Shown piece by piece: positions 55,090 through 63,642 of a DNA stretch of 64,000 bases. The position numbers were made by a program, and so were the translations under genes. The stretch's first letter is position 1; each line of letters starts with the position of its first letter. Location of the stretch: NCBI GenBank assembly GCA_038237745.1, contig JBBRYJ010000007.1:62001-126000 (forward strand). The letters run 5' to 3'. A model generated the notes under the pieces. That model worked only from the letters and a program-made list of their open reading frames with translations, did no database searches and was not told where the DNA came from. The stretch comes from DASQEH01 sp038237745. GTDB taxonomy: Bacteria > Actinomycetota > Actinomycetes > Propionibacteriales > Nocardioidaceae.

Positions 55090-55212
55090 CCCTTGTGGTG
55101 ACCATCGCTCCGGTGACCGTGTTTACTCTGTAAGGGTAGGCTCGTCCAGCCTGCTGAGCGGCCAGGGAATGGCTCGAAGGGCCCCGCTGGCTCTCGACGA
55201 CCGTCGTCGCGG

Positions 55213-55238
55213 GATTGGTACCGGGCGATCTCGGGTAC
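55213..55238 (+). promoter_or_regulatory. Weak candidate alternative-sigma promoter upstream of oleA
   Basis: GATT at 55213, 16 bases, then GGGTAC at 55233-55238. This loosely resembles the GTTT-N15-17-GGGTA pattern of stress sigma factors. The -10 is good and the -35 is off by two. It would leave a 125-base leader. Confidence 0.25.
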
Positions 55239-55363
55239 TTTCGATGGAGATTCAGGTGACGAGGGCCCGCGCGGCCCGACACGGCCGCCAAGATGCGACA
55301 GAGAGGCACAGAAGGAATGTCTGGTGATGCCAGGTGCCTCGCACCGAACGAGAAAGAGAACGC

Positions 55364-56389
55364 ATGACCGGCAACGGGATCTACCGCTCGTCGAACACGA
55401 CGATGCTGGCAGTCGGCGCGCTCGACGCGCCTCGGATCGTCACCTCGGCAGAGTTCGACGAGAGGCTTGAGCCGACCTACCGTCGGGTTGGCCTCCGAGC
55501 GGGCCTGCTGGAGCGGCTCGTGGGGATCCGGGAGCGACGGTGGTGGGCCGAGGGCTTCTCGTACGCCGACGGCGCCGCGATGGCAGGGGCGAAGGTGCTT
55601 GCGGAGTCAGGGATCGACGCGGCGGAGATCGGGCTGATGGTGAACACCTCGGTGAGCCGGGCGCATCTGGAACCATCCACGGCAGTCTCTGTTCATCACG
55701 CATTGAGCCTCTCGCCGAGGTGTCTGAACTTCGACGTGTCGAACGCCTGCCTCGGCTTCGTCAACGGGATGCAGATCGCTGTCGCGATGATCGACTCGGG
55801 GCAGATCGACTATGCGCTCATCGTGAACGGCGAGGACGCCCGTCCCGTCCAGGAGGCGACGATCGCCCGCCTGCTCGGCCCGGACGTCACCACAGCTCAG
55901 GTGATGGGAGAGTTCGCGACGCTCACCTTGGGTTCTGGCGCGGCTGCGATGGTGCTCGCGCGAGCGGACCGCCATCCCGAGGGGCATCGCCTCGTCGGAG
56001 GTGTGACGCGTGCCGGCACTGAGCACCACGGCCTGTGTGTCGGAGACATCGAGATGATGCGGACCGACGCCAAGGGTCTGCTGGAGGCCGGTCTGGACCT
56101 GTCGGAAGCACTGTGGGACGAGGCTGCGGCCGAGTTCACCTGGGGGGCGGGAATGGACCGTTACATCATCCACCAGGTCTCGCAGGTACATACGGACGCG
56201 CTGTGCAGCAGGCTCGGTATAGACCCGGCCAGAGTTCCCCGGACGTTTCCGACGCGGGGGAACATCGGTCCGGCGTCGGTGCCCTTCACCCTCGCCAACG
56301 AGGTCGGAGAGCTCGAGGCGGGGGAGCGGTTGCTGCTCATGGGCATCGGATCAGGGCTCAACGCGTCCTGCGCCGAGATCTGCTGGTGA
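55364..56389 (+). CDS. oleA: OleA, thiolase-fold acyl-CoA condensing enzyme
   Basis: 341 residues from ATG 55364 (AAAGAGA upstream). Condenses two acyl-CoAs head-to-head to a beta-ketoacid, the first step of long-chain olefin synthesis. Catalytic Cys129 in VSNACLGF, His270 in YIIHQVS, Asn300 in RGNIGPAS and the OleA-specific base Glu103 in SRAHLEPS are all present. It is followed by oleBC with a four-base overlap, so the pathway genes are coupled. Confidence 0.92.
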   Translation: MTGNGIYRSSNTTMLAVGALDAPRIVTSAEFDERLEPTYRRVGLRAGLLERLVGIRERRWWAEGFSYADGAAMAGAKVLAESGIDAAEIGLMVNTSVSRAHLEPSTAVSVHHALSLSPRCLNFDVSNACLGFVNGMQIAVAMIDSGQIDYALIVNGEDARPVQEATIARLLGPDVTTAQVMGEFATLTLGSGAAAMVLARADRHPEGHRLVGGVTRAGTEHHGLCVGDIEMMRTDAKGLLEAGLDLSEALWDEAAAEFTWGAGMDRYIIHQVSQVHTDALCSRLGIDPARVPRTFPTRGNIGPASVPFTLANEVGELEAGERLLLMGIGSGLNASCAEICW

Positions 56390-58974
56390 GCGGCGGCGCC
56401 CGTCTGCCGCCCCCCGAGTTACCGGGACTGGACCCCGCCTGGTCCCGCCTCGTTCCCGTTGTCTCCCCCGACGGCGTACGCCGGACCTGGCACGTGCTGG
56501 ACAACGGCGTACCCGACCCGGAGGTGACCCTTCTGTGTCTGCACGGCAACCCGACCTGGTCCTACCTGTGGCGGGGGTTGCTCGCCGCAGTTCCAGCGCG
56601 ATGGAGGGTCGTCGCGCCGGACCATCTGGGCATGGGGTACTCGGACCGCCTCGACGCCCCTCGGTCGTTCGCCCGCCGTGTGTCGGACCTCTCCGATCTG
56701 ACCACCGAGTTGGGTATCGCCGGGCCGACGGTCACGGTGGCGCACGACTGGGGCGGCCCGATCTCGCTCGGTTGGGCCCACGAGCACTCGCAGCAGCTGC
56801 GCGGTCTCGTGCTGCTCAACACCGCAGTGCATCTGCCTCGGGGTAACGCCGGGCCGGCACTGATCCGGCTCGCCGGCTCCTCGCCTCTCCGGGAGGCGGT
56901 GTGCGCCCGGACGCCGACCTTCGTCAGGGGGGCCACTGCCCTGTCCCGTCCAGCGCTCCGGGCTGAGGTCCGAGATGCCTTCGCCGCACCGTACGCCGGA
57001 GCGAACCGCCGCCGCGCGGTGGCTGACTTCGTGGCCGACATACCGTTCGACGCCCACCACCCCAGCCGTGCCGCTCTCGACACCGTGGCCGGCAATGCCC
57101 GCTCGCTCGGCGTGCCGGCGCTGCTCGTATGGGGCCCGAGAGACCCGGTCTTCGGGCAGCCGTTCCTCGACGACCTGCTCGATCGCCTTCCGCGGGCTGA
57201 CGTGCACCGCTTCGAGCATGCCTCGCACCTCGTGACCGAGGACGCCCCCGAGTACGCCGCGGCGGTGGTGCAGTGGGTCACGGACCTCGAGGCCGTTCCG
57301 GGTGGCGCGACCGACAGCCGACAAGCCGCCCGGGACCTGCTCGGCGCGCAGATCGGCTCGTCACTGGGCGACCGGCTCGCAAGGCGGGCTGGAGATCGTG
57401 GCCCGGCCGTCGTCGAGGTCGGCGGGAGAACGGTGAGCTGGGACCTGCTCGAGCGGCGGGTCCGCGAGATCGCCGCGGGGCTCGTCGCCAGCGGAGTGAC
57501 GCGCGGGCAGCGAGTAGCCCTGCTGATGCCTCCCTCGGTGGACCTGACCGCAGCGGTCTATGCCGTCTGGCGCGCCGGCGGGGTGATCGTGGTCGCCGAC
57601 AAGGGGCTCGGAGTGCGGGGCATGGGCTTGGCCCTTCGCGGTGCGCGCGTGGACCACGTTATCGCGACGGCCCAGGGGCTTGCCGCGGCGCGGTCCATGC
57701 GTCTTCCCGGGACACGTTTCGGCGCCGGCGCTGCACCGAGGCTCATCCTGCGGGCACTCGGTGCAGGACTGACTCTCGGCGACCTCGCACGGCTGGGGCG
57801 TGGGTGCCCAACGCCCGGCGGTGCGTCGCCGGACGACGAATGCGCCGTGGTGTTCACGTCAGGTGCGACAGGGCCAGCGAAGGGAGTCGTCTACCGCCAC
57901 CGTCAGGTGGCGGCCCAGCTGGAGCTCGTCAGGTCGACGTACGGATTGACCGCCGACGACAGGATCGTCGCCGCCTTCGCGCCGTTCTCGCTCTACGGTC
58001 CAGCGCTCGGGATCGGCTCAGCGGTACCAGACATGGATGTGACCTCACCGGGCACGCTCACGGCCACCGCACTGGCCGATGCGGTTGGTGCCATCTCGGC
58101 GACCGTCGTGTTCGCGTCACCGGCGGCTCTCCGCAACGTGGTCGCCACCATGAGCGACCTGACGGCGTCCCACCGCACGGCACTGTCGGGTGTTCGCCTC
58201 CTGATGTCGGCCGGTGCACCCGTGCCCGCGACGCTCTTGCGCGCGGTTCTCGGGCTGCTGCCGGGAGCGGAGGCCCATACGCCGTACGGCATGACAGAGG
58301 TGCTCCCGGTCACGGACATCTCACTGGAGCAGATCGAGGAGGCAGGAGTAGGGGACGGCGTCTGTGTCGGACGCCCCCTACCCGGGGTCGACGTGGCACT
58401 GAGGCCACTGCCGGCGTCAGGCACATCTCCCTCGGCGCTGACCGTCGAGCCTGACCGGACCGGGGAAGTCTGCGTCAGGGCCTTGCACGTGAAGGACCGC
58501 TACGACGCTCTGTGGGCCACCCAGCGAGCGAGCGCCGCGGTGCCGGGTTGGCACCGCACCGGAGACGTCGGCCACCTCGATCCCGAAGGTAGGCTGTGGA
58601 TCGAGGGACGGCTGCAGCACGTGATCGCGACGGCGGGTGGCGTCGTGACTCCGGTGGGGGTCGAGCAGCGCGTCGAGGCCCTCGACGGGGTGGAGGCGGC
58701 CGCCGCGGTCGGGGTGGGACCGGTCGGCACTCAACAGGTCGCCGTCGTTGTCGTGGGCGAGAAGCCTCGGGCCGGGGCGGGCACGTCGCCCGTGGCTCCG
58801 CCGGCCTTGACGGAGGCGGTGCGTCGTGCCGCGGGGGTCGACGTGGCGGCCGTACTTGTCGCCGACGGTCTGCCTGTGGACATCCGCCACGCGTCCAAGG
58901 TCGACCGACGCCGGGTAGGTGACTGGGCCTCGCATGTGCTCGCCGGGGGGCCGAATCCTCGGAGCCCGTGGTGA
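56386..58974 (+). CDS. oleC: OleB-OleC fusion: beta-lactone decarboxylase plus beta-lactone synthetase
   Basis: 862 residues from GTG 56386 overlapping the oleA stop. Residues about 1-295 are the OleB alpha/beta hydrolase: CLHGNPTWSYLWRG and nucleophile Asp121 in AHDWGGP (haloalkane-dehalogenase-like), late HASHLV. OleB decarboxylates the beta-lactone to an alkene. Residues about 305-862 are OleC, an AMP-binding enzyme with VFTSGATGPAKGV near residue 490, HTPYGMTEVLPVT and TGDVGHLDPEGRLWIEGR. OleC makes the lactone from the beta-hydroxyacid. OleB-OleC fusions are known in actinobacteria. Confidence 0.92.
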   Translation: MSGGARLPPPELPGLDPAWSRLVPVVSPDGVRRTWHVLDNGVPDPEVTLLCLHGNPTWSYLWRGLLAAVPARWRVVAPDHLGMGYSDRLDAPRSFARRVSDLSDLTTELGIAGPTVTVAHDWGGPISLGWAHEHSQQLRGLVLLNTAVHLPRGNAGPALIRLAGSSPLREAVCARTPTFVRGATALSRPALRAEVRDAFAAPYAGANRRRAVADFVADIPFDAHHPSRAALDTVAGNARSLGVPALLVWGPRDPVFGQPFLDDLLDRLPRADVHRFEHASHLVTEDAPEYAAAVVQWVTDLEAVPGGATDSRQAARDLLGAQIGSSLGDRLARRAGDRGPAVVEVGGRTVSWDLLERRVREIAAGLVASGVTRGQRVALLMPPSVDLTAAVYAVWRAGGVIVVADKGLGVRGMGLALRGARVDHVIATAQGLAAARSMRLPGTRFGAGAAPRLILRALGAGLTLGDLARLGRGCPTPGGASPDDECAVVFTSGATGPAKGVVYRHRQVAAQLELVRSTYGLTADDRIVAAFAPFSLYGPALGIGSAVPDMDVTSPGTLTATALADAVGAISATVVFASPAALRNVVATMSDLTASHRTALSGVRLLMSAGAPVPATLLRAVLGLLPGAEAHTPYGMTEVLPVTDISLEQIEEAGVGDGVCVGRPLPGVDVALRPLPASGTSPSALTVEPDRTGEVCVRALHVKDRYDALWATQRASAAVPGWHRTGDVGHLDPEGRLWIEGRLQHVIATAGGVVTPVGVEQRVEALDGVEAAAAVGVGPVGTQQVAVVVVGEKPRAGAGTSPVAPPALTEAVRRAAGVDVAAVLVADGLPVDIRHASKVDRRRVGDWASHVLAGGPNPRSPW

Positions 58975-59960
58975 AGGTGCTGGTCACGGGGGTGACGGGG
59001 ATGCTGGGCCGTGGCGCGGCCCAGGCACTGCTCGACCGCGGCGACGATGTCACGGTCCTGCAGCGACGCGAGTCTGGCCTGCCGTGCCGAGAGGTGCGTG
59101 GCGACGTAGCCGATCCCGACGTCGTATGTCGGGCAGTGGCGGGCCAGGACGCGGTCCTGCACCTCGCCGCGAAGGTAGACCTCGTCGGCCCGTGGCACGA
59201 GTACACCAGGGTGAACATCGACGGTACTCGTGCGGTCGTGGCGGCGTGTCGATCGGCAGGTGTCAGGTCGCTGGTCCACGTGTCGTCTCCCGCTGTCGCT
59301 CATGCCGGGCGGTCTCTCACGGGTGTAGGCGCCGAACCCGCTGACCCGCATTCCGCGCGAGGAAGTTACGCCAGATCCAAGGCAACCGCGGAGCTCGAGG
59401 CGCTGGCTGCAGACTCGGCCGAGCTCAGCGTGCTGTGCATCCGGCCGCACCTCGTCTGGGGTCCGGGCGACACCCAGCTCGTCGGCCGGATCGTGTCCCG
59501 AGCCCGCGCGGGGCGGCTCGTGTCCCTCGGGTCGGGGGCCGCACTCATCGACACGACATACATCGACAACGCCGTGGAGGCGCTTGTCGCCGCGGTGGAC
59601 GCCTGCCCTCGCGTGCACGGGCAGGCGCTCGTCGTGTCGAACGGCGAGCCGCGAACGGTCGAGGAGATCCTGGTGAAGGTGTGTCGCGCCGCCGGGGCGC
59701 CCGGACCTACCCGGCGGCTGCCTATCCCGCTAGCGCGGTTGGCCGGGGTCGCGGTCGAGGACGTGTGGAGACGGCTCGGCAGGCTGGATACCCCGCCGCT
59801 CACCCGCTTCCTGGTCGAGCAGCTCACCACCGCTCACTGGTTCGACCAGCGGCATACTCGAGAGGTCCTCGACTGGAAGCCTCACGTCGGGCTCGACGAC
59901 GGCTTCGAGAAGCTGCGGGCCTGGTATGCCGCCGACGCGAAGAACCTCAACCAAGGCTGA
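58968..59960 (+). CDS. oleD: OleD, NADPH-dependent 2-alkyl-3-ketoacid reductase
   Basis: 330 residues from GTG 58968 (or the next GTG, 58971), inside the oleBC end. Extended SDR fold: VTGVTGMLGRGAAQALLDRG, LHLAAKVDLVGPW, VHVSSPAVAH with Ser, and YARSK (catalytic Tyr-Lys). LIDTTYIDNAVEALVAA is the C-terminal motif of this family. It reduces OleA's product before OleC. Ends at a short GAGCCC-TGGC-GGGCTC hairpin. Confidence 0.92.
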   Translation: MVKVLVTGVTGMLGRGAAQALLDRGDDVTVLQRRESGLPCREVRGDVADPDVVCRAVAGQDAVLHLAAKVDLVGPWHEYTRVNIDGTRAVVAACRSAGVRSLVHVSSPAVAHAGRSLTGVGAEPADPHSARGSYARSKATAELEALAADSAELSVLCIRPHLVWGPGDTQLVGRIVSRARAGRLVSLGSGAALIDTTYIDNAVEALVAAVDACPRVHGQALVVSNGEPRTVEEILVKVCRAAGAPGPTRRLPIPLARLAGVAVEDVWRRLGRLDTPPLTRFLVEQLTTAHWFDQRHTREVLDWKPHVGLDDGFEKLRAWYAADAKNLNQG

Positions 59961-59971
59961 GGGGCGGCCAG

Positions 59972-59987
59972 AGCCCTGGCGGGCTCA
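59972..59987. terminator. Short GC hairpin after oleD
   Basis: GAGCCC-TGGC-GGGCTC, a perfect 6-bp stem with a 4-base loop, 12 bases past the oleD stop and overlapping the end of the convergent small gene. Likely a two-way terminator. Confidence 0.45.
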
Positions 59988-60200
59988 CGGCTTGGCGGTG
60001 GCTTCACCTGAGTCGTCTTCACCGCCGGCGTTCTCCGGCTTTGCGTCGGCGGTCGAGTCGGAGTCGTCCGGCCATTCGACCTTCTCGCGCATGTCGAACG
60101 GCATCGAGTTGTCGTCGATCTCGCCCCGTGCAGCCGTGGGTGCACCAGACGTGTCGGACGCCTCAGAGCCGTCTGCGGACTCGTCCGACGACGTCGTCAT
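59985..60200 (-). CDS. Small acidic disordered protein, second of a coupled pair
   Basis: 71 residues starting MTTSSDESADGSEASD, with one less polar block EIDDNSMPFDMREKVEWPDD (about residues 27-46) that could fold or bind a partner. Overlaps the upstream small gene by four bases (ATGA). Family not recognised. Confidence 0.55.
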   Translation of the reverse strand: MTTSSDESADGSEASDTSGAPTAARGEIDDNSMPFDMREKVEWPDDSDSTADAKPENAGGEDDSGEATAKP

Positions 60201-60451
60201 CTTTCCGGGCTCGACGCAGGGGCGTCGGACGCGGCCGAGTCACCATCGGAGGACGTGTTCGTCCCTTCCGCCACCTGTCCCATCTGGTCGTCCGCACCGC
60301 CGGCCGCGCCATCCTCGGACGGCCGTTGAGTGCCGCTGGGGTCGAGGTCGTTGGCCGGCTGAAGGTCCTCGGGCAGCTGACTGTCGTGGATCTGCACATC
60401 GGTGTAGGAGCTGTCGTTGTCGTCGTCTGACTCGACGGGAGAAGTCGTCAT
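60197..60451 (-). CDS. Small acidic disordered protein, first of a coupled pair (DUF5709-like)
   Basis: 84 residues starting MTTSPVESDDDNDSS; contains SYTDVQIHDSQLPEDLQPAND, reminiscent of the short acidic DUF5709 family. Shares its MTTS start and acidic character with the next gene. Divergent from the antiporter gene, 77 bases away. Role unknown. Confidence 0.5.
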   Translation of the reverse strand: MTTSPVESDDDNDSSYTDVQIHDSQLPEDLQPANDLDPSGTQRPSEDGAAGGADDQMGQVAEGTNTSSDGDSAASDAPASSPER

Positions 60452-60528
60452 GGCACTGAACGTACCGCGAGACTCCGGCGGGCGAAACGGTCCCGACGGA
60501 CCGAGAACCTGCCCAATACAGTGACCAG

Positions 60529-62017
60529 GTGGATGCCCACAGCCTCGACTCGATGCTGCTGGCCGGATCTACCGTCGTGCTTCTGGCGATTCTGGCCGTA
60601 CGCGTTTCGTCTCGGGTCGGCCTCCCGAGCCTGCTCGTCTACCTCAGCATGGGTGTCGTGCTGGGCGACTCGGTCGTCGGCGTGAGATTCGACGATGCCG
60701 ACACCGCCCATGCCTTGGGCTTCGCGGCGCTGGTGGTCATCCTGACCGAGGGGGGTCTCACCACTCGGTGGTCGGAGGTCCGGCCCTCCCTAGGGCTGGG
60801 GCTGGCTCTAGCTACCGTGGGCGTCGCTGTCAGTGTCACGGTCGTCGCCGTGGTCGTCCACCTCGTGCTGGCTCTGTCGTGGGAGACGTCGGTCCTGGTC
60901 GGGGCCATCACGTCTCCGACGGATGCTGCCGCCGTCTTCTCGGTGCTGAGACGCGTCCCCCTCCGCTCGTCGCTCCTCGGGGCGCTCGAGGCGGAGCCCG
61001 GTCTCAACGACGCGCCGACCGTGCTCCTCGTCGTGCTCATCAGCACCGGTCACGGTATCGGCGACGGAGCGGCCGCCTTCGTGGGTCTGATCGCCTACGA
61101 GCTCATTGCTGGCGTCGCGGCCGGTGCATTGGCCGGTGTCGTCGGCGCGTGGGTGTTGCGCAGGATCGCCTTGCCTGCGTCCGGCCTCTACCCGATCACG
61201 GTGCTGGCGATCGCGGTCCTGTCCTACTCGGGAACGGCCGCACTGAATGCAAGCGGTTTCGCGGCGTGTACGTCACCTGGCTGTGGCTAGGGAACTCCGA
61301 GCTGCCTCACCGGACGTCAACGCGCTCCTTCGCGGAAGGTCTCGCGTGGCTCGCCCAGATCGGCCTCTTCATCATGCTGGGCCTACTGGTGTCCCCGTCG
61401 ACGATCGAGCCGGGGCAGCTCGTCGGCGGTGTGGTGGTAGGAGCCGTACTGACGCTGGTAGCGCGACCCATCAGCGTCCTCGTCTGTAGCGCGCCGTTGC
61501 GCGTCCCCAGTTCCGAGCAGGCCTTCTTGGCACTCACGGGTCTTCGAGGCGCTGTGCCTATCGTGCTGGCCACCATCCCGCTTGCAGAGGGGGTGGCGCG
61601 CTCCGGTGACATCTTCAACATGGTCTTCGTGCTCGTCGTGTTGCTCACGGCGCTCACCGCCCCAGCCCTGCCGGTGGTTGCAAGGGCGCTCGCGGTCACC
61701 GTCGAGCGTCCGCGTGACGTCGACGTGGAGGTCGCTCCGCTCGAGCGCATCGCCGCCGACCTGCTCCAGGTGGGGGTCACCGACCAGTCGCGGCTGCACG
61801 GCGTCGAGGTGGGTGAGCTCCGGTTCAGCCGAGACACGAGCGTCTCCCTCGTCGTGCGCGGGGAGGCGAGCTTCACCCCCGATCGTCGGACGACGCTTGG
61901 CGTGGCGACGACCTTCTCATCGTCACGCCGCGAAGGGATCGAGAGTCCACCGAGCGGCGACTTCAGGCAGTGAGTCGTGGGGGCCGCCTAGGCGGCTGGA
62001 CTCGCGGTGACGCATAG
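60529..62017 (+). pseudogene. Cation:proton antiporter (CPA1, NhaP2-like with TrkA-C) broken by two frameshifts
   Basis: From GTG 60529 the frame encodes about 245 residues of antiporter helices (SSRVGLPSLLVYLSMGVVLGD, ITSPTDAAAVFSVLR, EAEPGLNDAPTVLLV) and then fails after NASGFAA. One missing base near 61265 restores VYVTWLWLGNSELPHR in another frame, which continues through LTGLRGAVPIVLATIP into a TrkA-C domain. A second missing base near 61898 restores the TrkA-C end RRGDDLLIVTPRRDRES to a TAG at 62015-62017. All parts are otherwise well preserved, so decay is recent or the breaks are sequencing errors. Confidence 0.85.
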
Positions 62018-62036
62018 CCAGCCGTTTGCCGGTCGC

Positions 62037-62573
62037 TCACGCACCGCGCCCGCAGGTCGGCACATGCTGTCTCAGCCGTAGGAACGTGCGGGCGGTGTGG
62101 TCGACCCCGACGAAGCTGTCGCCGACCACCACATCGACTCCTGGAGCCAGTGGGGTGCCCTTCTTGAAGACGACCCGGCCCTTGAACTGGCTCGCGACCA
62201 GCCGTACCTCTGGCGCGCGCTTGTCTGCGGTGATGATCATGACGTTCGACGCTCTGGTGCCGACAGGCGCATTCTCTGCAACGCCCTCCAGGAAGCCCCT
62301 GACGTGCATCGCGGCCAGCGTGTCGCCCGCCAACCCGCTGATGGCGCCGGAGTTGTACACGTTGACGAGCACGTCCATCGTCACCAGCCGCTGGCCCTTC
62401 TTGGTGGGGTCACCCTTCTTGAGGCACGCGTGACGGGGGGCGCCGCGGGACGCGTGCGACAACGTGTCGTTGCTGCCGGTGGCGGGGGAGACGATGGTGC
62501 GCCAGCCGTAGTAGCCGGCCCCGAGCAGCACTGCGAGCAGGACGAGCAGCGTGATCGGAGTCTTCCAGCTCAC
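62037..62573 (-). CDS. LytR C-terminal domain (LytR_C) membrane-anchored protein
   Basis: 178 residues from GTG 62573. One N-terminal helix (residues 6-28) anchors it, then an extracytoplasmic LytR_C domain with MDVLVNVYNSGAISGLAGDTLAAM and VVVGDSFVGV. LytR_C occurs alone or fused to LCP wall-polymer ligases, and probably binds wall glycans. Transcribed from the same side as the VapB-like gene, 28 bases downstream of it. Confidence 0.83.
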   Translation of the reverse strand: MSWKTPITLLVLLAVLLGAGYYGWRTIVSPATGSNDTLSHASRGAPRHACLKKGDPTKKGQRLVTMDVLVNVYNSGAISGLAGDTLAAMHVRGFLEGVAENAPVGTRASNVMIITADKRAPEVRLVASQFKGRVVFKKGTPLAPGVDVVVGDSFVGVDHTARTFLRLRQHVPTCGRGA

Positions 62574-62600
62574 AAGACCCCCCCTTCGAGCGGCTAAAGC

Positions 62601-62897
62601 CTAGACCCGGACGACGTGGATGCGCGCATGAAGCACGTGGCGCTGCTGGAGGGCCGCACGTAGAGCCCGGTGCAGTCCGTCCTCGAGGTACAGGTCCCCG
62701 CGCCACTCCACGACGTGTGCGAACAGGTCTCCGAAGAATGTCGAGTCCTCGTCGAGGAGTGTTGCCAGGTCGAGGGTGTCCTTGGTCGTGGTCAGCTGGT
62801 CCAGTCGTATCTGGTGCGGCGGAAGCTTGGCCCAGTCGCTCATCCGCAGGTCGTGAGCAGGATAGGGTCGCGCGGCGCCAACCCCCTTGAAGATCAC
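62601..62897 (-). CDS. VapB-like antitoxin-family protein (actinobacterial, without toxin)
   Basis: 98 residues. PPHQIRLDQLTTTKDTLDL in the middle and VVEWRGDLYLEDGLHRALRAALQQRHVLHARI at the end are characteristic of a conserved actinobacterial family commonly labelled VapB antitoxin. It lies next to a LytR_C gene, as in other actinomycetes. No PIN-domain toxin is adjacent, so the antitoxin label is doubtful. Confidence 0.7.
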   Translation of the reverse strand: MIFKGVGAARPYPAHDLRMSDWAKLPPHQIRLDQLTTTKDTLDLATLLDEDSTFFGDLFAHVVEWRGDLYLEDGLHRALRAALQQRHVLHARIHVVRV

Positions 62898-62962
62898 GCG
62901 CCGAGTCTAAGCCCGCCTGCAGGCCTGCATCGTGGGGCTGAGAGCCTCCGAGGATGTCCGGC

Positions 62963-63199
62963 TCAGCAGTTCCCCGTTTGGGTGGCTGTCGAGATCTGTT
63001 GACACGAGTTGCTGTAGAGGAAGCTCACGTGGCCGCCGAAGAGGAGGACGGCCCCTACGATCGCCCCGGCGACACCGACGATCAGCAGGCCGTACTCGAC
63101 GGACGAGGCGCCCTGCTCGCCGGAGCGGCGGACCAGGAGGAGATGCCGCACGAACCGTTGAACAAGGCCGGGACTGTCGGGCTGCTGGCGATGGTGCAT
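62963..63199 (-). CDS. Flp/Fap-type pilin, longer copy
   Basis: 78 residues from ATG 63199 (GAGGGGAAC upstream). The cleavage region reads GEQGASSVEYGLLIVG: processing after Gly leaves the Glu five positions into the mature pilin, followed by a 21-residue hydrophobic helix. The C-terminus ends with two cysteines about 14 residues apart, which could form a disulphide. Major or minor Flp pilin for adhesion. Confidence 0.85.
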   Translation of the reverse strand: MHHRQQPDSPGLVQRFVRHLLLVRRSGEQGASSVEYGLLIVGVAGAIVGAVLLFGGHVSFLYSNSCQQISTATQTGNC

Positions 63200-63298
63200 G
63201 TTCCCCTCGAGCTCCTCGGTTCGTGTCCTAGCGGGAATGGTGAAGGGGCGGCTCGCGACAGATGTCATCGCGCGCCGCCCCCTCGTGCTCGTTGCCGA

Positions 63299-63502
63299 TT
63301 ACGGCATCGAGGTGCGGACCTTGGTGAAGAGGCTCGCGATGGTGGTGCCGAGGAGCGTGACGGCGGCGACGATCGCGACGGCGATCAGCGCGATCAGCAG
63401 GCCGTACTCGACGGCCGTGGCGCCCGTCTCGTTGTTGCGTCGCGCCAAGCGGTCCTGCACGCGGTACTGCAGTCGGATCATGTGCTCGAGAACGTCGTAC
63501 AT
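63299..63502 (-). CDS. Flp/Fap-type pilin, shorter copy
   Basis: 67 residues from ATG 63502 with GGAGGAAG upstream. NNETGATAVEYGLLIALIAVAIVAAVTLLG shows the Flp processing site and helix. Lies 100 bases upstream of the longer pilin; both belong to the tad pilus locus entering from the right edge. Strong leader position suggests it is the main subunit. Confidence 0.88.
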   Translation of the reverse strand: MYDVLEHMIRLQYRVQDRLARRNNETGATAVEYGLLIALIAVAIVAAVTLLGTTIASLFTKVRTSMP

Positions 63503-63642
63503 GGGTGTCTTCCTCCGGGGTACTCGTGGTGTTGAACCCCTTGAGTTCAACTAGGAACAGCATCGCTTGGAACCGAATGTCGCACTCAGTAATCTCTTAA
63601 CTACAGTCCGTTTGGATGGTGGCGTTGACCGAACGGCCTATG

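Noticed and set aside
56035..56385. Longer start for the OleB-OleC protein inside oleA
   Set aside because: The extra 117 codons lie in another frame of oleA and have no OleB character; GTG 56386 overlaps the oleA stop exactly as expected for a coupled pair.
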